A stretch of 64,000 nucleotides of DNA, taken from contig NZ_JAKWJU010000002.1 in NCBI RefSeq assembly GCF_022524345.1, positions 2,294,001 through 2,358,000 of the forward strand, given 5' to 3'. This DNA is from Streptomyces marispadix (GTDB lineage: Bacteria > Actinomycetota > Actinomycetes > Streptomycetales > Streptomycetaceae). Below are positions 17,628-26,052 of this stretch, piece by piece. A model generated the notes under the pieces. That model saw nothing but the letters and a program-made list of their open reading frames with translations, was not told where the DNA came from and did no database searches. A program made the translations under genes and the position numbers. How positions within the stretch are numbered: the stretch's first letter is position 1; each line of letters starts with the position of its first letter.

Positions 17628-19066
17628 TCAACCGCTGTGCTTGAAGAGGTAGTTGATCTGTTCGTTGGTCCTGGTCAGGGAGCCGGCCGAGGATTCGCCC
17701 GCGTATATGTCCTGCATGGCTGGGATCATGATCGCGTTGATGTCGGCCGCGTGGTCGCTCACCGGGAAGGAGAAGGTCGTCCCCTCCTCGATGTGGCGGG
17801 TGAAGGGCGAGACGTCCATCCCGTTCCTGCGGTGGGTGGCGACGGCCCGCTTCGTGCCCTCGGGTGTGGCCGGGAAGACGGTGGCGTCCTCGCCCACCAG
17901 CTTCTGGCACTCGTCGGAGGCGAGGAAGGCGACCCATTCCGCCGCGCCCTGCTTGTTCTTCGCTCCCTTCGTGATCGAGTCGGCGAGGCCGCCCATCATC
18001 GAGGCGCGCTTCCCGGTGGGGCCCTTCGGCGTGGGGGCCGTACCGAGGTCGACGCCCTTGAGACCGGCGAAGGTCTTGAGCATCCAGGAGCCGTGCATGG
18101 CGAGGCCGCCTTGCCCGAACCGAGCTGAGTCTCGGGGTGGTTGGTGTCCGAGTAGTCCTCGATGGGAGCCATATAGCCCTTCTCCGCCAGCCCGAAATAC
18201 CACTCGACGGTCTTCTGGAAGCGCTTCTGGTCGTAGTTGTAGTGCTCCCCCCACGGGTTCTTGTCGGTGTATTTCCATCCGGCCGACGCCGCGAACGAAC
18301 TCCACTGCGTCTGCCCGTGGTTGTCCCCTCCGGCGTCGTTGGTGGCCAGGCCGTAGCGGACCACCTTGTCCTTGTCGAACCCGGGCTCGTCGCCGCGGTC
18401 GCCGTCGGCGTCGACGGTGAGCCTCGCGAGGGTCTTCTCGAAGCTGCCGCCGTCGCGCGGATTCCACGCCATGTCGCGCAGCGCGGCGTCGCTGACGCCC
18501 GCCGCCCTGGTGACCTTCCTGTCGTAGAAGAGGCCCACGGTGTCCCAGTCCTTCGGGGCGCCGTAACGGTGGCCGTCACGTCCCGTCCAGGGCCTGGCGA
18601 GGCCGGGCTCGTAGTCCGATGCTCTGATGCCGCGCGTGGGGCCCAGCTCGTCCAGCGGGCTGAGCACGCCCAGCCGTTCGTACTGCGGATACCTGGCCAC
18701 GTGGTTGGTGAAGACGTCCGGCTGGGTGCCGGCGATGAAGCTCGCCGTGAGCTTCGTCCAGTACGAGTCCCATCCGATCTGGGTGATGTTCACCCGCAGC
18801 CCCGGGTGCTTCTCGTGGAACGCCTTCGCACACGCCTCGTACGCCGGCTGCTGCGCGGCGTCCCACATCCAGTACGAGACGGTGCCGTCGTCCGAACCGG
18901 CGGAGCTCTGCGCAGCGCAGCCCGCGGCGGGCAGGGCCAGAGCGAGGACGGCGAAGGAGGACGCGAAGCGCCGCATCAGCGGGCGCCGCCGTGGTGAGCC
19001 TGCCGTGGAGCGGGGGTGGGCGCCGGATAGGGCTGCGGATGTGCGCTCGTGCACGTCGGTGTTCAT
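17628..19066 (-). pseudogene. Carbohydrate ABC transporter substrate-binding lipoprotein, frameshifted near 18104
   Basis: Extracellular-solute-binding protein family 1 (UgpB/MalE-like), about 479 residues if repaired. From ATG 19066 (GGGAGAG six bases upstream) a basic n-region leads to MRRFASSFAVLALALPAAGC, a lipobox with Cys at about residue 50. Mature features include YWMWDAAQQPAYEACAKAF, QIGWDSYWTKL and GAPKDWDTVGLFYD. Near residue 321 the frame breaks: GSGKAA should continue as LAMHGSWMLKTFAGLKG, found in the other frame. One missing G/C base around 18103-18108 explains it. The C-terminal half (MMGGLADSITKGAKNKQGAA) is intact. It sits third in its operon, although binding proteins are usually first. 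Either a sequencing indel or a fresh null mutation. Confidence 0.85.
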
Positions 19067-19077
19067 CGCGCTCTCCC

Positions 19078-20037
19078 TCACTTGATGCCGCTGAAGCCGA
19101 TGGAGTTGACGATGCGCCTCGCCAGCAGCGCGAAGAGCACCACCATGGGCAGCGCTGCGACGAAGGTGGCGGCCATCAGCCCCGCCCAGTCGGTGCCTGT
19201 CTGCGGGGTCTGCGCACGGAAGACGCTCAGCGCCACGGTGAGCACCCGCGAACTGCCGCTGTAGGAGACCATCAGCGGCCAGAAGTACTCGTTCCACGCC
19301 GTGATGTACGTGAGGATGCTCAGCGTCGCGACGGGCGCCGCGGACATCGGCAGTATCAGCCGGAAGAAGACCCGGACCCGCCCCGCGCCGTCGATGAGCG
19401 CCGCCTCCTCCACCTCGCGGGAGATGTTGAGGAAGAACTGGCGCAGGAAGAAGACGGCGAACGGCATCGTCATGAACACCATCGGCAGCGTGACGCCGGG
19501 CAGCGTGTCCACCAGGCCCGCTTCCTTGATCAGTACGAAGTTGGGCAGCAGCGTGAAGACGGTGGGGATCATCAGCCCGCCGAGTACGAACCCGAACAGG
19601 GCGTCCCTGCCGCGCCATCGAAGCCGCGCGAACGCATAGGCGGCCATGGCCGAGAAGAGCACCTGGCAGAAGGTGACGAGCGTCGCGACCAGCACCGAGT
19701 TGGCCAGGTAGCGCCAGAAGTCGAGGGAGCCGCCCGAACCTCCCTCGGCCAGCGCGTCCTCGGTGCTCTGGAGACCGAAGACCCGCAGGAAGCCGCCGAA
19801 GCTGAAGTCCACCGGCAGCGGCGAGGCGGGAGCCTGTGCGAGTGCGGTGTTCGTGGAGAAGGCCGTGCGCAGCATCCAGTAGAACGGGAACAGCGTGATC
19901 AGGGTGATCACACCCATCGCCCCCCAGGCGAGGAGCCGCCCGGGAGAGAGCCTCCGGCGCCTGCCGCTTGCGTTCGCCGGCCTTCCGCGGGTCTCCGCCG
20001 CGCGCCCGGTGCCGGGGTGGGTCATCGTGGCCGTCAC
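19078..20037 (-). CDS. Carbohydrate ABC transporter permease (MalG-type)
   Basis: A 319-residue inner membrane permease of the CUT1 sugar-uptake family. Six hydrophobic segments span residues 35-310, with FPFYWMLRTAFS at helix 1 and an EAA loop, EEAALIDGAGRVRVFFRLILP, cut here to AALIDGAGRVRVFFRLILP, which contacts the ATPase. The end, RRIVNSIGFSGIK, is typical of MalG proteins. GTG 20037 has AAGGGAAG seven bases upstream. It lies 15 bases after the MalF-type gene. No ATPase gene is in the operon; in Streptomyces such importers commonly share the MsiK ATPase encoded elsewhere (established for several sugar systems). Confidence 0.94.
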   Translation of the reverse strand: MTATMTHPGTGRAAETRGRPANASGRRRRLSPGRLLAWGAMGVITLITLFPFYWMLRTAFSTNTALAQAPASPLPVDFSFGGFLRVFGLQSTEDALAEGGSGGSLDFWRYLANSVLVATLVTFCQVLFSAMAAYAFARLRWRGRDALFGFVLGGLMIPTVFTLLPNFVLIKEAGLVDTLPGVTLPMVFMTMPFAVFFLRQFFLNISREVEEAALIDGAGRVRVFFRLILPMSAAPVATLSILTYITAWNEYFWPLMVSYSGSSRVLTVALSVFRAQTPQTGTDWAGLMAATFVAALPMVVLFALLARRIVNSIGFSGIK

Positions 20038-20052
20038 TGTGCACTTCCCTTC

Positions 20053-20964
20053 TCAGCCGAGGTCGGAGCGGCCGGCGCGCATCAGCCGGTACTGGACGAC
20101 GGTGACGGCCGTCAGCACGAGCATCAGCGCCACGGAGATGGCCGAGGCGTAGCCGAACTGGAGCCGGTCGAACGCGAGGTCGTAGACGTAGAGCTGGAGC
20201 ACGTTGGTGGCGTTGGCGGGCTTGCCGTCGGTCGTGACCGAGACGGTGTCGAACACCTGGAACGAGCCGACGACCGTGATGATCAGGACCAGCGACAGCA
20301 CCGGCCGCAGCAGCGGCAAGGTGATGGACCGGAAGGTCCGCCACTCACCGGCACCGTCGACGCGGCCCGCCTCGTAGACCGTCGGCGGTATGGACTGGAG
20401 CCCCGCGAAGATCAGCAGCGCCGTGTATCCGACGTGCCGCCACACGTTCACGAGGGCGATCGTCGGTATCGCCCATGAGGCGTCGCCGAAGAAGGCGATC
20501 CGGTCGAAGCCGAGCCACTCGACGACCTCGTTGCCCACGCCGAGCTGGGTGTCGAGTATCCACAGCCAGACGATCCCGGCGACGACGTTCGAGACCAGAT
20601 AGGGGGCGAGGACGATGCCCCGCAGCGCGGTCGAGCGCGTCAGCCGGTGCATCAGCACGGCTATCAGCAGCGCCACGACGGTCTGCACGCCGATGTTGAT
20701 CACGACGTACTGGAGCGTCACTCCCAAGGAGTCCCAGAAGACCGGGTCGTTGACGAGGCGGCGGTAGTTGTCCAGGCCCGCCCACTTCTCCGGCGAGAGC
20801 AGGTCGAAGCTGGTGAAGCTGAGATACACGCCGCGCAGCGTCGGCCACACCAGGAAGACCAGATACCCCAGCATCGCCGGGGCGACGAACAGCAGCGCGG
20901 TACGGGCGTCGCCGGGAGCGCGGCTCGCGGTCGGACTCACTGTCGTCGGTTTGATCACGGCCAC
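20053..20964 (-). CDS. Carbohydrate ABC transporter permease (MalF-type)
   Basis: A 303-residue CUT1 permease. Helix 1 is ALLFVAPAMLGYLVFLVWP, followed by RGVYLSFTSFDLL and FVGLDNY-like WAGLDNYRRL. The EAA loop is YEAGRVDGAGEWRTFRSITL. C-terminal helices end at VTVVQYRLMR. GTG 20964 has a strong GAGGAGG eight bases upstream and is the first gene of the operon. Together with the MalG-type protein it forms the membrane channel for the frameshifted binding protein at 17628-19066. Transcription probably starts at the promoter at 21018-21047, under the divergent ROK regulator. Confidence 0.94.
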   Translation of the reverse strand: MAVIKPTTVSPTASRAPGDARTALLFVAPAMLGYLVFLVWPTLRGVYLSFTSFDLLSPEKWAGLDNYRRLVNDPVFWDSLGVTLQYVVINIGVQTVVALLIAVLMHRLTRSTALRGIVLAPYLVSNVVAGIVWLWILDTQLGVGNEVVEWLGFDRIAFFGDASWAIPTIALVNVWRHVGYTALLIFAGLQSIPPTVYEAGRVDGAGEWRTFRSITLPLLRPVLSLVLIITVVGSFQVFDTVSVTTDGKPANATNVLQLYVYDLAFDRLQFGYASAISVALMLVLTAVTVVQYRLMRAGRSDLG

Positions 20965-21016
20965 CGTCAGACCTCCTCGTCCGCGTCGCCTCCGGTCCGT
21001 TCCTCACGACGGAGTT

Positions 21017-21032
21017 ACTTCTACGTGGAAGT
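21017..21032. promoter_or_regulatory. Operator-like palindrome 1 (ABC operon side)
   Basis: ACTTCTACGTGGAAGT is a 16-bp palindrome with one mismatched pair. With flanking bases (21019-21035) it aligns to a second copy at 21093-21109 through the shared pattern TTC-N3-GTGGAA-N-TTAA. It covers the -10 element of the ABC-operon promoter, so binding would block transcription. A probable site for the ROK regulator (inference). Confidence 0.65.
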
Positions 21033-21047
21033 TAATGAGGGTGTCAA
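21018..21047 (-). promoter_or_regulatory. Candidate promoter of the sugar ABC operon
   Basis: On the minus strand a perfect -35 TTGACA (plus 21042-21047) is followed after 18 bases by TAGAAG (plus 21018-21023). It lies 54 bases upstream of the first permease start and its -10 is inside operator-like palindrome 1. Confidence 0.65.
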
Positions 21048-21087
21048 GGCATCGCACAGCAAGGATCACGGCATGAATCGGGAGGTT

Positions 21088-21093
21088 TATAAT
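21088..21093 (+). promoter_or_regulatory. -10 element upstream of the ROK gene
   Basis: A consensus TATAAT, rare in this G+C-rich genome, lies about 108 bases before the ROK start. Operator-like repeat 2 begins at its last base. No good -35 match was found at 16-18 bases. Confidence 0.5.
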
Positions 21094-21109
21094 TCCGAGT
21101 GGAACTTAA
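21093..21109. promoter_or_regulatory. Operator-like repeat 2 (ROK gene side)
   Basis: TTCCGAGTGGAACTTAA, with a TTCC-N4-GGAA palindrome at its core, matches repeat 1 at 12 or more of 17 positions. The two copies start 74 bases apart, close to seven helical turns, so one protein complex could bind both on the same DNA face. It overlaps the ROK promoter, consistent with autoregulation. Confidence 0.6.
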
Positions 21110-21200
21110 CCTCGTCTCGCATAAGCTGAGAGACGCGCTCCCCGCACGCCCCCGTGGCGGGCCGGCGGGAGCGGCCCGAGTACCGCCGTGGAGGCCGTGA

Positions 21201-22379
21201 TTGAACAGTTCGAGCGGTTCGGCCGATGTGCCCCCGAGCTGGAGACCGCTGACGCCCGCAGAGCGCGCGGTGGCCATCGAGGTGCTCACCAACGGGCCTA
21301 CGTCCCGCAGTGAGATCGCCCGGCGACTTGGCATGTCGGGCGGCAGTCTGACGCGCCTGGCGAAGCCCCTGATCGACTCCGGCCTGCTGCTGGAGGCACT
21401 CACACCGGTCCCCTCCGCGGGGCAGGGCCGCCCCGGCCGCCCCCTGGACATCGTCACCGACCCCTGGCACTTCGTCGGCCTGAAGATCACGGCAGACACG
21501 GTCTACGGGGTGGTCACGACCCTGAAGAGTTCGGTGGTCAGGCGCGAGGACCGGAAGCTCGGCTCGGCCGAGCCCGACGCCGTCGCCGACGCCGCTCACT
21601 CGATCGTGCGTACCTTCGCCGAGGACTTCCCGCATCTCGCGGGCATCGGCGTCGGCCTCGGCGGCCAGGTCCGGGAGAGAGCAGTGGCGGTCGACTCCCC
21701 CTATCTGGGCTGGGAGGAGGTGCCGTTCGCCGAGCTGCTGGAGGAGCGTACGGGGCTGCCGGTCGTCGTGGAGAACGACTTCGCGGCCCTGGTGGAGGCG
21801 GAGACGTGGTTCGGCGCCGGACGCGGCCTCGACCGTTTCGCCGTGCTGACGATCGGCGCCGGAGTGGGATACGGGCTGGTCATAGGCGGAGAGCCGGTCC
21901 GCCTCCCCGACGAGCACTACAGCGGCACGGCGGAGCGCTGGATCCTCGACCCCAGCGGCCCCCTCACCCCGTACGGGGAGCGCGGCAGCGCCACCTCGCT
22001 GCTGACGGTCCAGAGCATCGAGTACCAGGTGCGGGCGGCGACGGGCAGCCAGGTCGGCTACGAGGAGATCCTCGAACTGGCCGGACGGGGAGACCCGGCC
22101 GCCTCACGCGTCGTCGGCGAGGCGGCACGCGGCCTGGGCGTCCTCATATCGCACATCGCCAACTTCGCGCTGCCGCAGAAGATCCTGCTCGCAGGCGAAG
22201 GCGTCGGGCTGATGGACGTCGCGGGCGAGACCGTCTTCGAAACCCTCGCCGCTCACCGGAACCCCCGCGCGGACCCCGTCGACCTGGAGACGAAGGTCTC
22301 CGACTTCCACGACTGGGCGCGCGGCGCCGCGGTCCTCGCCATCCAGGTGCTGGTGCTGGGCGAAGCGCCCGGCGACTGA
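21201..22379 (+). CDS. ROK family transcriptional regulator lacking the usual zinc cysteines
   Basis: 392 residues from TTG 21201, with GGAGG six bases upstream. The N-terminal winged HTH (residues about 15-70) has PTSRSEIARRLGMSGGSLTRL. The ROK sugar-kinase-like domain has GIGVGLGGQV, PVVVENDFAALVEAE (phosphate/metal region) and LTIGAGVGYGLVIGG. Where the ROK signature normally gives a zinc-binding C-x-C-G-x-x-G-C, this protein has GPLTPYGERGSA with all three cysteines gone, and the region before it is also altered. It is therefore probably a repressor without kinase activity. Divergent from the sugar ABC operon, which it presumably represses until the sugar binds. Confidence 0.9.
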   Translation: MNSSSGSADVPPSWRPLTPAERAVAIEVLTNGPTSRSEIARRLGMSGGSLTRLAKPLIDSGLLLEALTPVPSAGQGRPGRPLDIVTDPWHFVGLKITADTVYGVVTTLKSSVVRREDRKLGSAEPDAVADAAHSIVRTFAEDFPHLAGIGVGLGGQVRERAVAVDSPYLGWEEVPFAELLEERTGLPVVVENDFAALVEAETWFGAGRGLDRFAVLTIGAGVGYGLVIGGEPVRLPDEHYSGTAERWILDPSGPLTPYGERGSATSLLTVQSIEYQVRAATGSQVGYEEILELAGRGDPAASRVVGEAARGLGVLISHIANFALPQKILLAGEGVGLMDVAGETVFETLAAHRNPRADPVDLETKVSDFHDWARGAAVLAIQVLVLGEAPGD

Positions 22380-22495
22380 ACCATGCGTCCTGGACGGGTC
22401 CCGAAGCCCCGGGTCGCACGCCAGGCCGGGTCCGGGGCCCCGGCTCATCGACGCGGCGCGGCGAGCGGGGCCCCGACGCCCCGGACACGACGACC

Positions 22496-22528
22496 CGGGC
22501 TGGGCGCCGAACTCAGGCGCCCAGCCCG
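22496..22528. terminator. Hairpin terminator between convergent genes
   Basis: CGGGCTGGGCGCC (22496-22508) pairs perfectly over 13 bp with GGCGCCCAGCCCG (22516-22528) around a seven-base loop. It sits between the 3' ends of the ROK and cyclopropane synthase-like genes and can serve both. Confidence 0.85.
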
Positions 22529-22556
22529 CCGATTCACGTCGTTCCGTTCCTCCACG

Positions 22557-23906
22557 TCACGCCGCGAGCCACTCCCTGGTACGCAGCGGCATGCCCGACG
22601 ACCCGTCGGGCGAGGCACGGACGGCGAGGATCTGGTTGACGCCGATCCGGTTGTGTTCGAAGGCGAGCGCGGACGCGGCCATATAGAGCCGCCAGACCCG
22701 GGCACGTCCATATGAGCTGAGCCGCGCGGCCCTCTCGAACGCCGCCTCCAGATTGGCGACCCACGCGCGCAGCGTCAGCGCGTAGTGCTCACGCAGCGAC
22801 TCGACGTCCCGCACCTCGAAACCGGCCTCCTCCAGCACGGCGACGGTCTGCCCCACGGGGGCGAGTTCGCCGTCGGGGAAGACATACGCGTCGATGAACT
22901 CATCGACCTCGTAAGCCGATTCGTCCGTCAGCGGACGCCGCCCGATCTGGTGGTTGAGCAGCCTGCCGCCCGGCCGCAGCAGCGAGTAGAGATCGTCCGC
23001 GTAGTCGCGGTAGCGCTCCCGGCCGACGTGTTCGGCCATGCCGATCGAGGAGATCGCGTCGAAGGGACCGTCGCGCACCTCGCGATAGTCCTGCACGCGG
23101 ATCTCCACGCGGTCCGTCAGTCCTTCCTCCGCCACGCGCTTACGGGCGTAGGTGGCCTGTTCGCCGGAGAGTGTGATGCCGACGGCGCGCACTCCATAGG
23201 TGCGAGCCGCGTGCAGCACCATCGAGCCCCAGCCGCATCCGACGTCCAGCAGCCGCTGCCCCTCGCGCAACGCCAGCTTGCGGCAGACCAGATCGAGCTT
23301 GGCGCGCTGCGCGTCCTCCAGCGTGGGCGTGCTGCCGGGTGCTTCGGGCTCCCAGTAGGCGCACGAATACACCATGCTCGGGCCGAGTACGAGTTCGTAG
23401 AAGTCGTTGCCCACGTCGTAGTGGTGGCTGATGGCCTGACGGTCGCGGGCGCGGCTGTGCCGAACGCCGAACCTCCTGGTCCGTTCCTCCACGGGGGGCG
23501 GGGGCGGGGGCAGCGCACCGCCCAGAGCGACGAGTTCACGTGCTGCGGCCCGTGATGCGGGGTCGCGGACGCGGGCGAGGGCAGCGCGAACGCCGCGCCG
23601 GGGCGGCTCCCCCGCACCCTTCGCCTCCTCGTTCCGCTCCCACATCAGGCCGGCCAGCCGGTCGAGCAGCCCGTACAGTTCGCCGTCGCCGTCGGTGTCC
23701 AGCTCTCCGGCCACCCATGCGCGGGCCAGGCCCAGTTCGCCGGGCCGCCACAGAACGCGGCGCAGCGCACGCCGGTGGCGTACGCGGAGGACGGGGGCTT
23801 CCGGCGGGCCGGCCTCGCTGCCGTCCCAGGCACGGATGCGGACTGGGAGCGGCGCGCCGAGCAGCCTCTCGGTGAGCGCGCTGAGTCGGGACGCGACATC
23901 GGTCAT
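22557..23906 (-). CDS. Cyclopropane-fatty-acyl-phospholipid synthase family methyltransferase
   Basis: 449 residues from ATG 23906, behind GGAGGTG. The N-terminal SCP-like lipid-binding part has ALRRVLWRPGELGLARAWVAGELD. The SAM-dependent domain has AISHHYDVGNDFYELVLG, MVYSCAYW (the family's YSCAYF site), LDVGCGWGS (SAM motif I) and SSIGMAEHVG. It adds a methylene from S-adenosylmethionine to unsaturated acyl chains of membrane phospholipids, or makes a related mycolic-type modification. It lies downstream of ndh on the same strand with a strong terminator between, so it probably has its own promoter in 23907-24080. Confidence 0.92.
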   Translation of the reverse strand: MTDVASRLSALTERLLGAPLPVRIRAWDGSEAGPPEAPVLRVRHRRALRRVLWRPGELGLARAWVAGELDTDGDGELYGLLDRLAGLMWERNEEAKGAGEPPRRGVRAALARVRDPASRAAARELVALGGALPPPPPPVEERTRRFGVRHSRARDRQAISHHYDVGNDFYELVLGPSMVYSCAYWEPEAPGSTPTLEDAQRAKLDLVCRKLALREGQRLLDVGCGWGSMVLHAARTYGVRAVGITLSGEQATYARKRVAEEGLTDRVEIRVQDYREVRDGPFDAISSIGMAEHVGRERYRDYADDLYSLLRPGGRLLNHQIGRRPLTDESAYEVDEFIDAYVFPDGELAPVGQTVAVLEEAGFEVRDVESLREHYALTLRAWVANLEAAFERAARLSSYGRARVWRLYMAASALAFEHNRIGVNQILAVRASPDGSSGMPLRTREWLAA

Positions 23907-24080
23907 TGCACACACCTCCATGACGGAAGGGGTGGAATCCCCGTACATGCAACACGATTGTCTTGCGAACTATGCCGCCGCACACACCGATTTGTCCCTA
24001 CGTCACCTCACAACCGCGAGCATGGACGGCGGGCGCCGACGAAGGAGGGGACGGCGGGCGGGGTGTACGGGAACGAACGA

Positions 24081-24122
24081 CGAAGGGGGCGCCCGCCCCA
24101 CGGATGGCGGACGCCCCCTTCG
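24081..24122 (-). terminator. Strong hairpin terminator downstream of ndh
   Basis: CGAAGGGGGCGCCCGCC (24081-24097) pairs with GGCGGACGCCCCCTTCG (24106-24122), 17 bp with one mismatch and an eight-base loop. It is 34 bases past the ndh stop on the minus strand. Confidence 0.85.
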
Positions 24123-24156
24123 CGGAGGTCTTCCGGCGGCCGGTACGGCCGCGGTC

Positions 24157-25644
24157 TCAGGAGGCCCGGGCCTCTTCCCGGTGCTCACGGCCGGCCCGGT
24201 CGCCCTGGTGGTCCCGGCCGCTCACGTCCCGGTTGTTCGCGTCGCGGTTGTTCGCGTCGCGGCTCTCCTTGACCCGGGTCTTGCGATCGGCCGCGGCCTG
24301 CTCGGCGGCGGCGGCCGTCACCGGCGACGCCGCCTCGTAGAACTCCTCGCGGGGGTGTTCCATCGCTCCGAGCGAGACGACCTCGCGCTTGAGGAACATC
24401 GCGAGGGTCCAGTCGGCGAAGACGCGGATCTTCCGGTTCCAGGTGGGCACCGCGAGGCCGTGGTACGTGCGGTGCATGTACCAGGCGAGGCGCCCCTTGA
24501 GCTTGATCCGGGTGCGGCCGAAGACGATCATCGCGACGCCCTTGTGCAGGCCGAGCCCGGCGACGGCGCCCTTGTTGGCGTGCTTGTACTCGCCCTGCGG
24601 GAAGCCGCGCAGCCGCGAGATCACGTTGTCGCCGAGGGCCTTCGCCTGACGCAGCGCGTGCTGGGCGTTCGGCGGGCAGTAGGCGCCGTCCTTGCCGGCG
24701 GCCACGTCGGGCACCTGCGCGTTGTCACCCGCGGCCCAGATGTGGTCCGTGCCGCTGACCTGCATCGTCGCGTCCACGTCCACGTGTCCCCTGGGGCCGA
24801 GCGGCAGGCCGAAACGGGCCAGCGCCGGGTTCGGCTTGACGCCCGCGGTCCACACGATGGTGCTGGAGTCGACCTCCAGGCCGTTGCTCAGCACGACGTG
24901 CCCGTCGACGCAGGATTCCATCGAGGTCTTGAGGTAGCACTCGATGCCGCGGCTCTTGAGGTGCTCCAGACCCCACTCGCCGAGCTTCGGGCCGACCTCC
25001 GGCAGGATGCCGGGCGCGACGTCGACGAGGATGAAACGCATGTCCTCGCGGCGGACGTTCGGGTAGTAGCGGGCCGCGTCGCGCGCCATGTCCTCGACCT
25101 CGCCGACGGTCTCCGCGCCCGCGAAGCCGCCCCCTACGAAGACGAAGGTCAGCGCACGGCGGCGCACGTCCTCGTCGTTGGTCGAGTCGGCCTTGTCGAG
25201 TTGTTCGAGCACGTGGTTGCGCAGGCCGATGGCCTCCTCCACGCCCTTCATGCCGATGCCGTTCTCGGCGAGGCCGGGGATCGGGAAGGTGCGGGAGACG
25301 GCGCCCATGGCGACGACCAGGTAGTCGAAGGGCAGGTCGTACGCCTCGCCGACCAGCGGCGCGATCGTGGCGATCTTGCTGTCCTGGTCGATCGTCGTCA
25401 CGCGGCCGGTGAGGACCTCGGCCTTTGGCAGCACCCGCCGCAGCGGGACCACGACGTGACGCGGCGAGATGCTTCCGGCGGCGGCTTCGGGAAGGAAAGG
25501 CTGGTACGTCATGTACGAACGCGGGTCGACGACGGTGACGGTCGCCTCGCCGTAGCGCATCTTCTTCAGAATGCGCCGCGCCGTGTACAAGCCGACGTAC
25601 CCGCCACCCACTACGAGGATTCGGGGACGCTCCGTGGTGCTCAT
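24157..25644 (-). CDS. ndh: Type II NADH dehydrogenase (NDH-2), FAD-dependent
   Basis: 495 residues, a single-subunit non-proton-pumping NADH:quinone oxidoreductase on the inner face of the membrane. The FAD Rossmann motif is ILVVGGGYVGLYTARR at residues 8-23. MTYQPFLPEAAAGSI is the family-typical substrate region, the NADH motif is FVFVGGGFAGAETVGEVEDM, and the C-terminal FAD-binding segment is IWAAGDNAQVPD. A membrane-anchoring region includes RKIRVFADWTLAMFLKREVVSLG. The last about 45 residues are charged and contain RDANNRDANNRDV, a 15-bp DNA tandem repeat. ATG 25644. It is preceded, about 300 bases upstream, by a Rex-type operator, suggesting control by the NADH/NAD+ ratio. Confidence 0.93.
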   Translation of the reverse strand: MSTTERPRILVVGGGYVGLYTARRILKKMRYGEATVTVVDPRSYMTYQPFLPEAAAGSISPRHVVVPLRRVLPKAEVLTGRVTTIDQDSKIATIAPLVGEAYDLPFDYLVVAMGAVSRTFPIPGLAENGIGMKGVEEAIGLRNHVLEQLDKADSTNDEDVRRRALTFVFVGGGFAGAETVGEVEDMARDAARYYPNVRREDMRFILVDVAPGILPEVGPKLGEWGLEHLKSRGIECYLKTSMESCVDGHVVLSNGLEVDSSTIVWTAGVKPNPALARFGLPLGPRGHVDVDATMQVSGTDHIWAAGDNAQVPDVAAGKDGAYCPPNAQHALRQAKALGDNVISRLRGFPQGEYKHANKGAVAGLGLHKGVAMIVFGRTRIKLKGRLAWYMHRTYHGLAVPTWNRKIRVFADWTLAMFLKREVVSLGAMEHPREEFYEAASPVTAAAAEQAAADRKTRVKESRDANNRDANNRDVSGRDHQGDRAGREHREEARAS

Positions 25645-25947
25645 GCCATCGAGTATCCACCCGGCCCCGGGGGTGACCTCGTGAGGGGCTTCACAAGCAT
25701 GGGTGCGACCCCTGCTACACTGCGCGGCCACGCATCGGTCCCGTTTCCCGGGCCGATTCTCCGGCCGAGGCCCCAGTCTCCGAATCCTGGCCGTGAGCTG
25801 CGCTTATCCGCTTCAACGCGAGACCGCCGCGCTTCGCGGGCGCCGCGCTTCATCTGGCCGGAATCCTGCGTTCACAGACGTTCGCCCGCTCCAGGGCCCC
25901 GTGGGCGCCTCCGATCGGTGTGATGTGCGTCCGACGAGGCGGTTTTC

Positions 25948-25967
25948 CACGTGAATTATTTCACGAG
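25948..25967. promoter_or_regulatory. Rex-type operator upstream of ndh
   Basis: The core CGTGAA-TTAT-TTCACG (25950-25965) fully matches GTGAA-N4-TTCAC, the core of the Rex operator TTGTGAA-N4-TTCACAA. Rex is the NADH/NAD+-sensing repressor that controls respiratory genes in Streptomyces and other Gram-positive bacteria. It is 306 bases upstream of the ndh start, in the only A+T-rich part of the intergenic region. No other gene is supported in 25645-26052. Confidence 0.6.
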
Positions 25968-25996
25968 ACTTCTTTCCGTGGCCTCCCAAGCGGTGC

Positions 25997-26027
25997 CGGG
26001 CCACCCTTTCAAAGGTGACCAGGCCCG
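25997..26027 (-). terminator. Hairpin downstream of ppx/gppA-type gene
   Basis: CGGGCC (25997-26002) pairs with GGCCCG (26022-26027), with an inner CCTTT/AAAGG stem around one base. It lies 26 bases after the stop of the Ppx/GppA gene and just before the Rex-type box in the direction of transcription. Confidence 0.6.
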
Positions 26028-26052
26028 CTCAAGTGAGTCATCGAAGGGGCCG

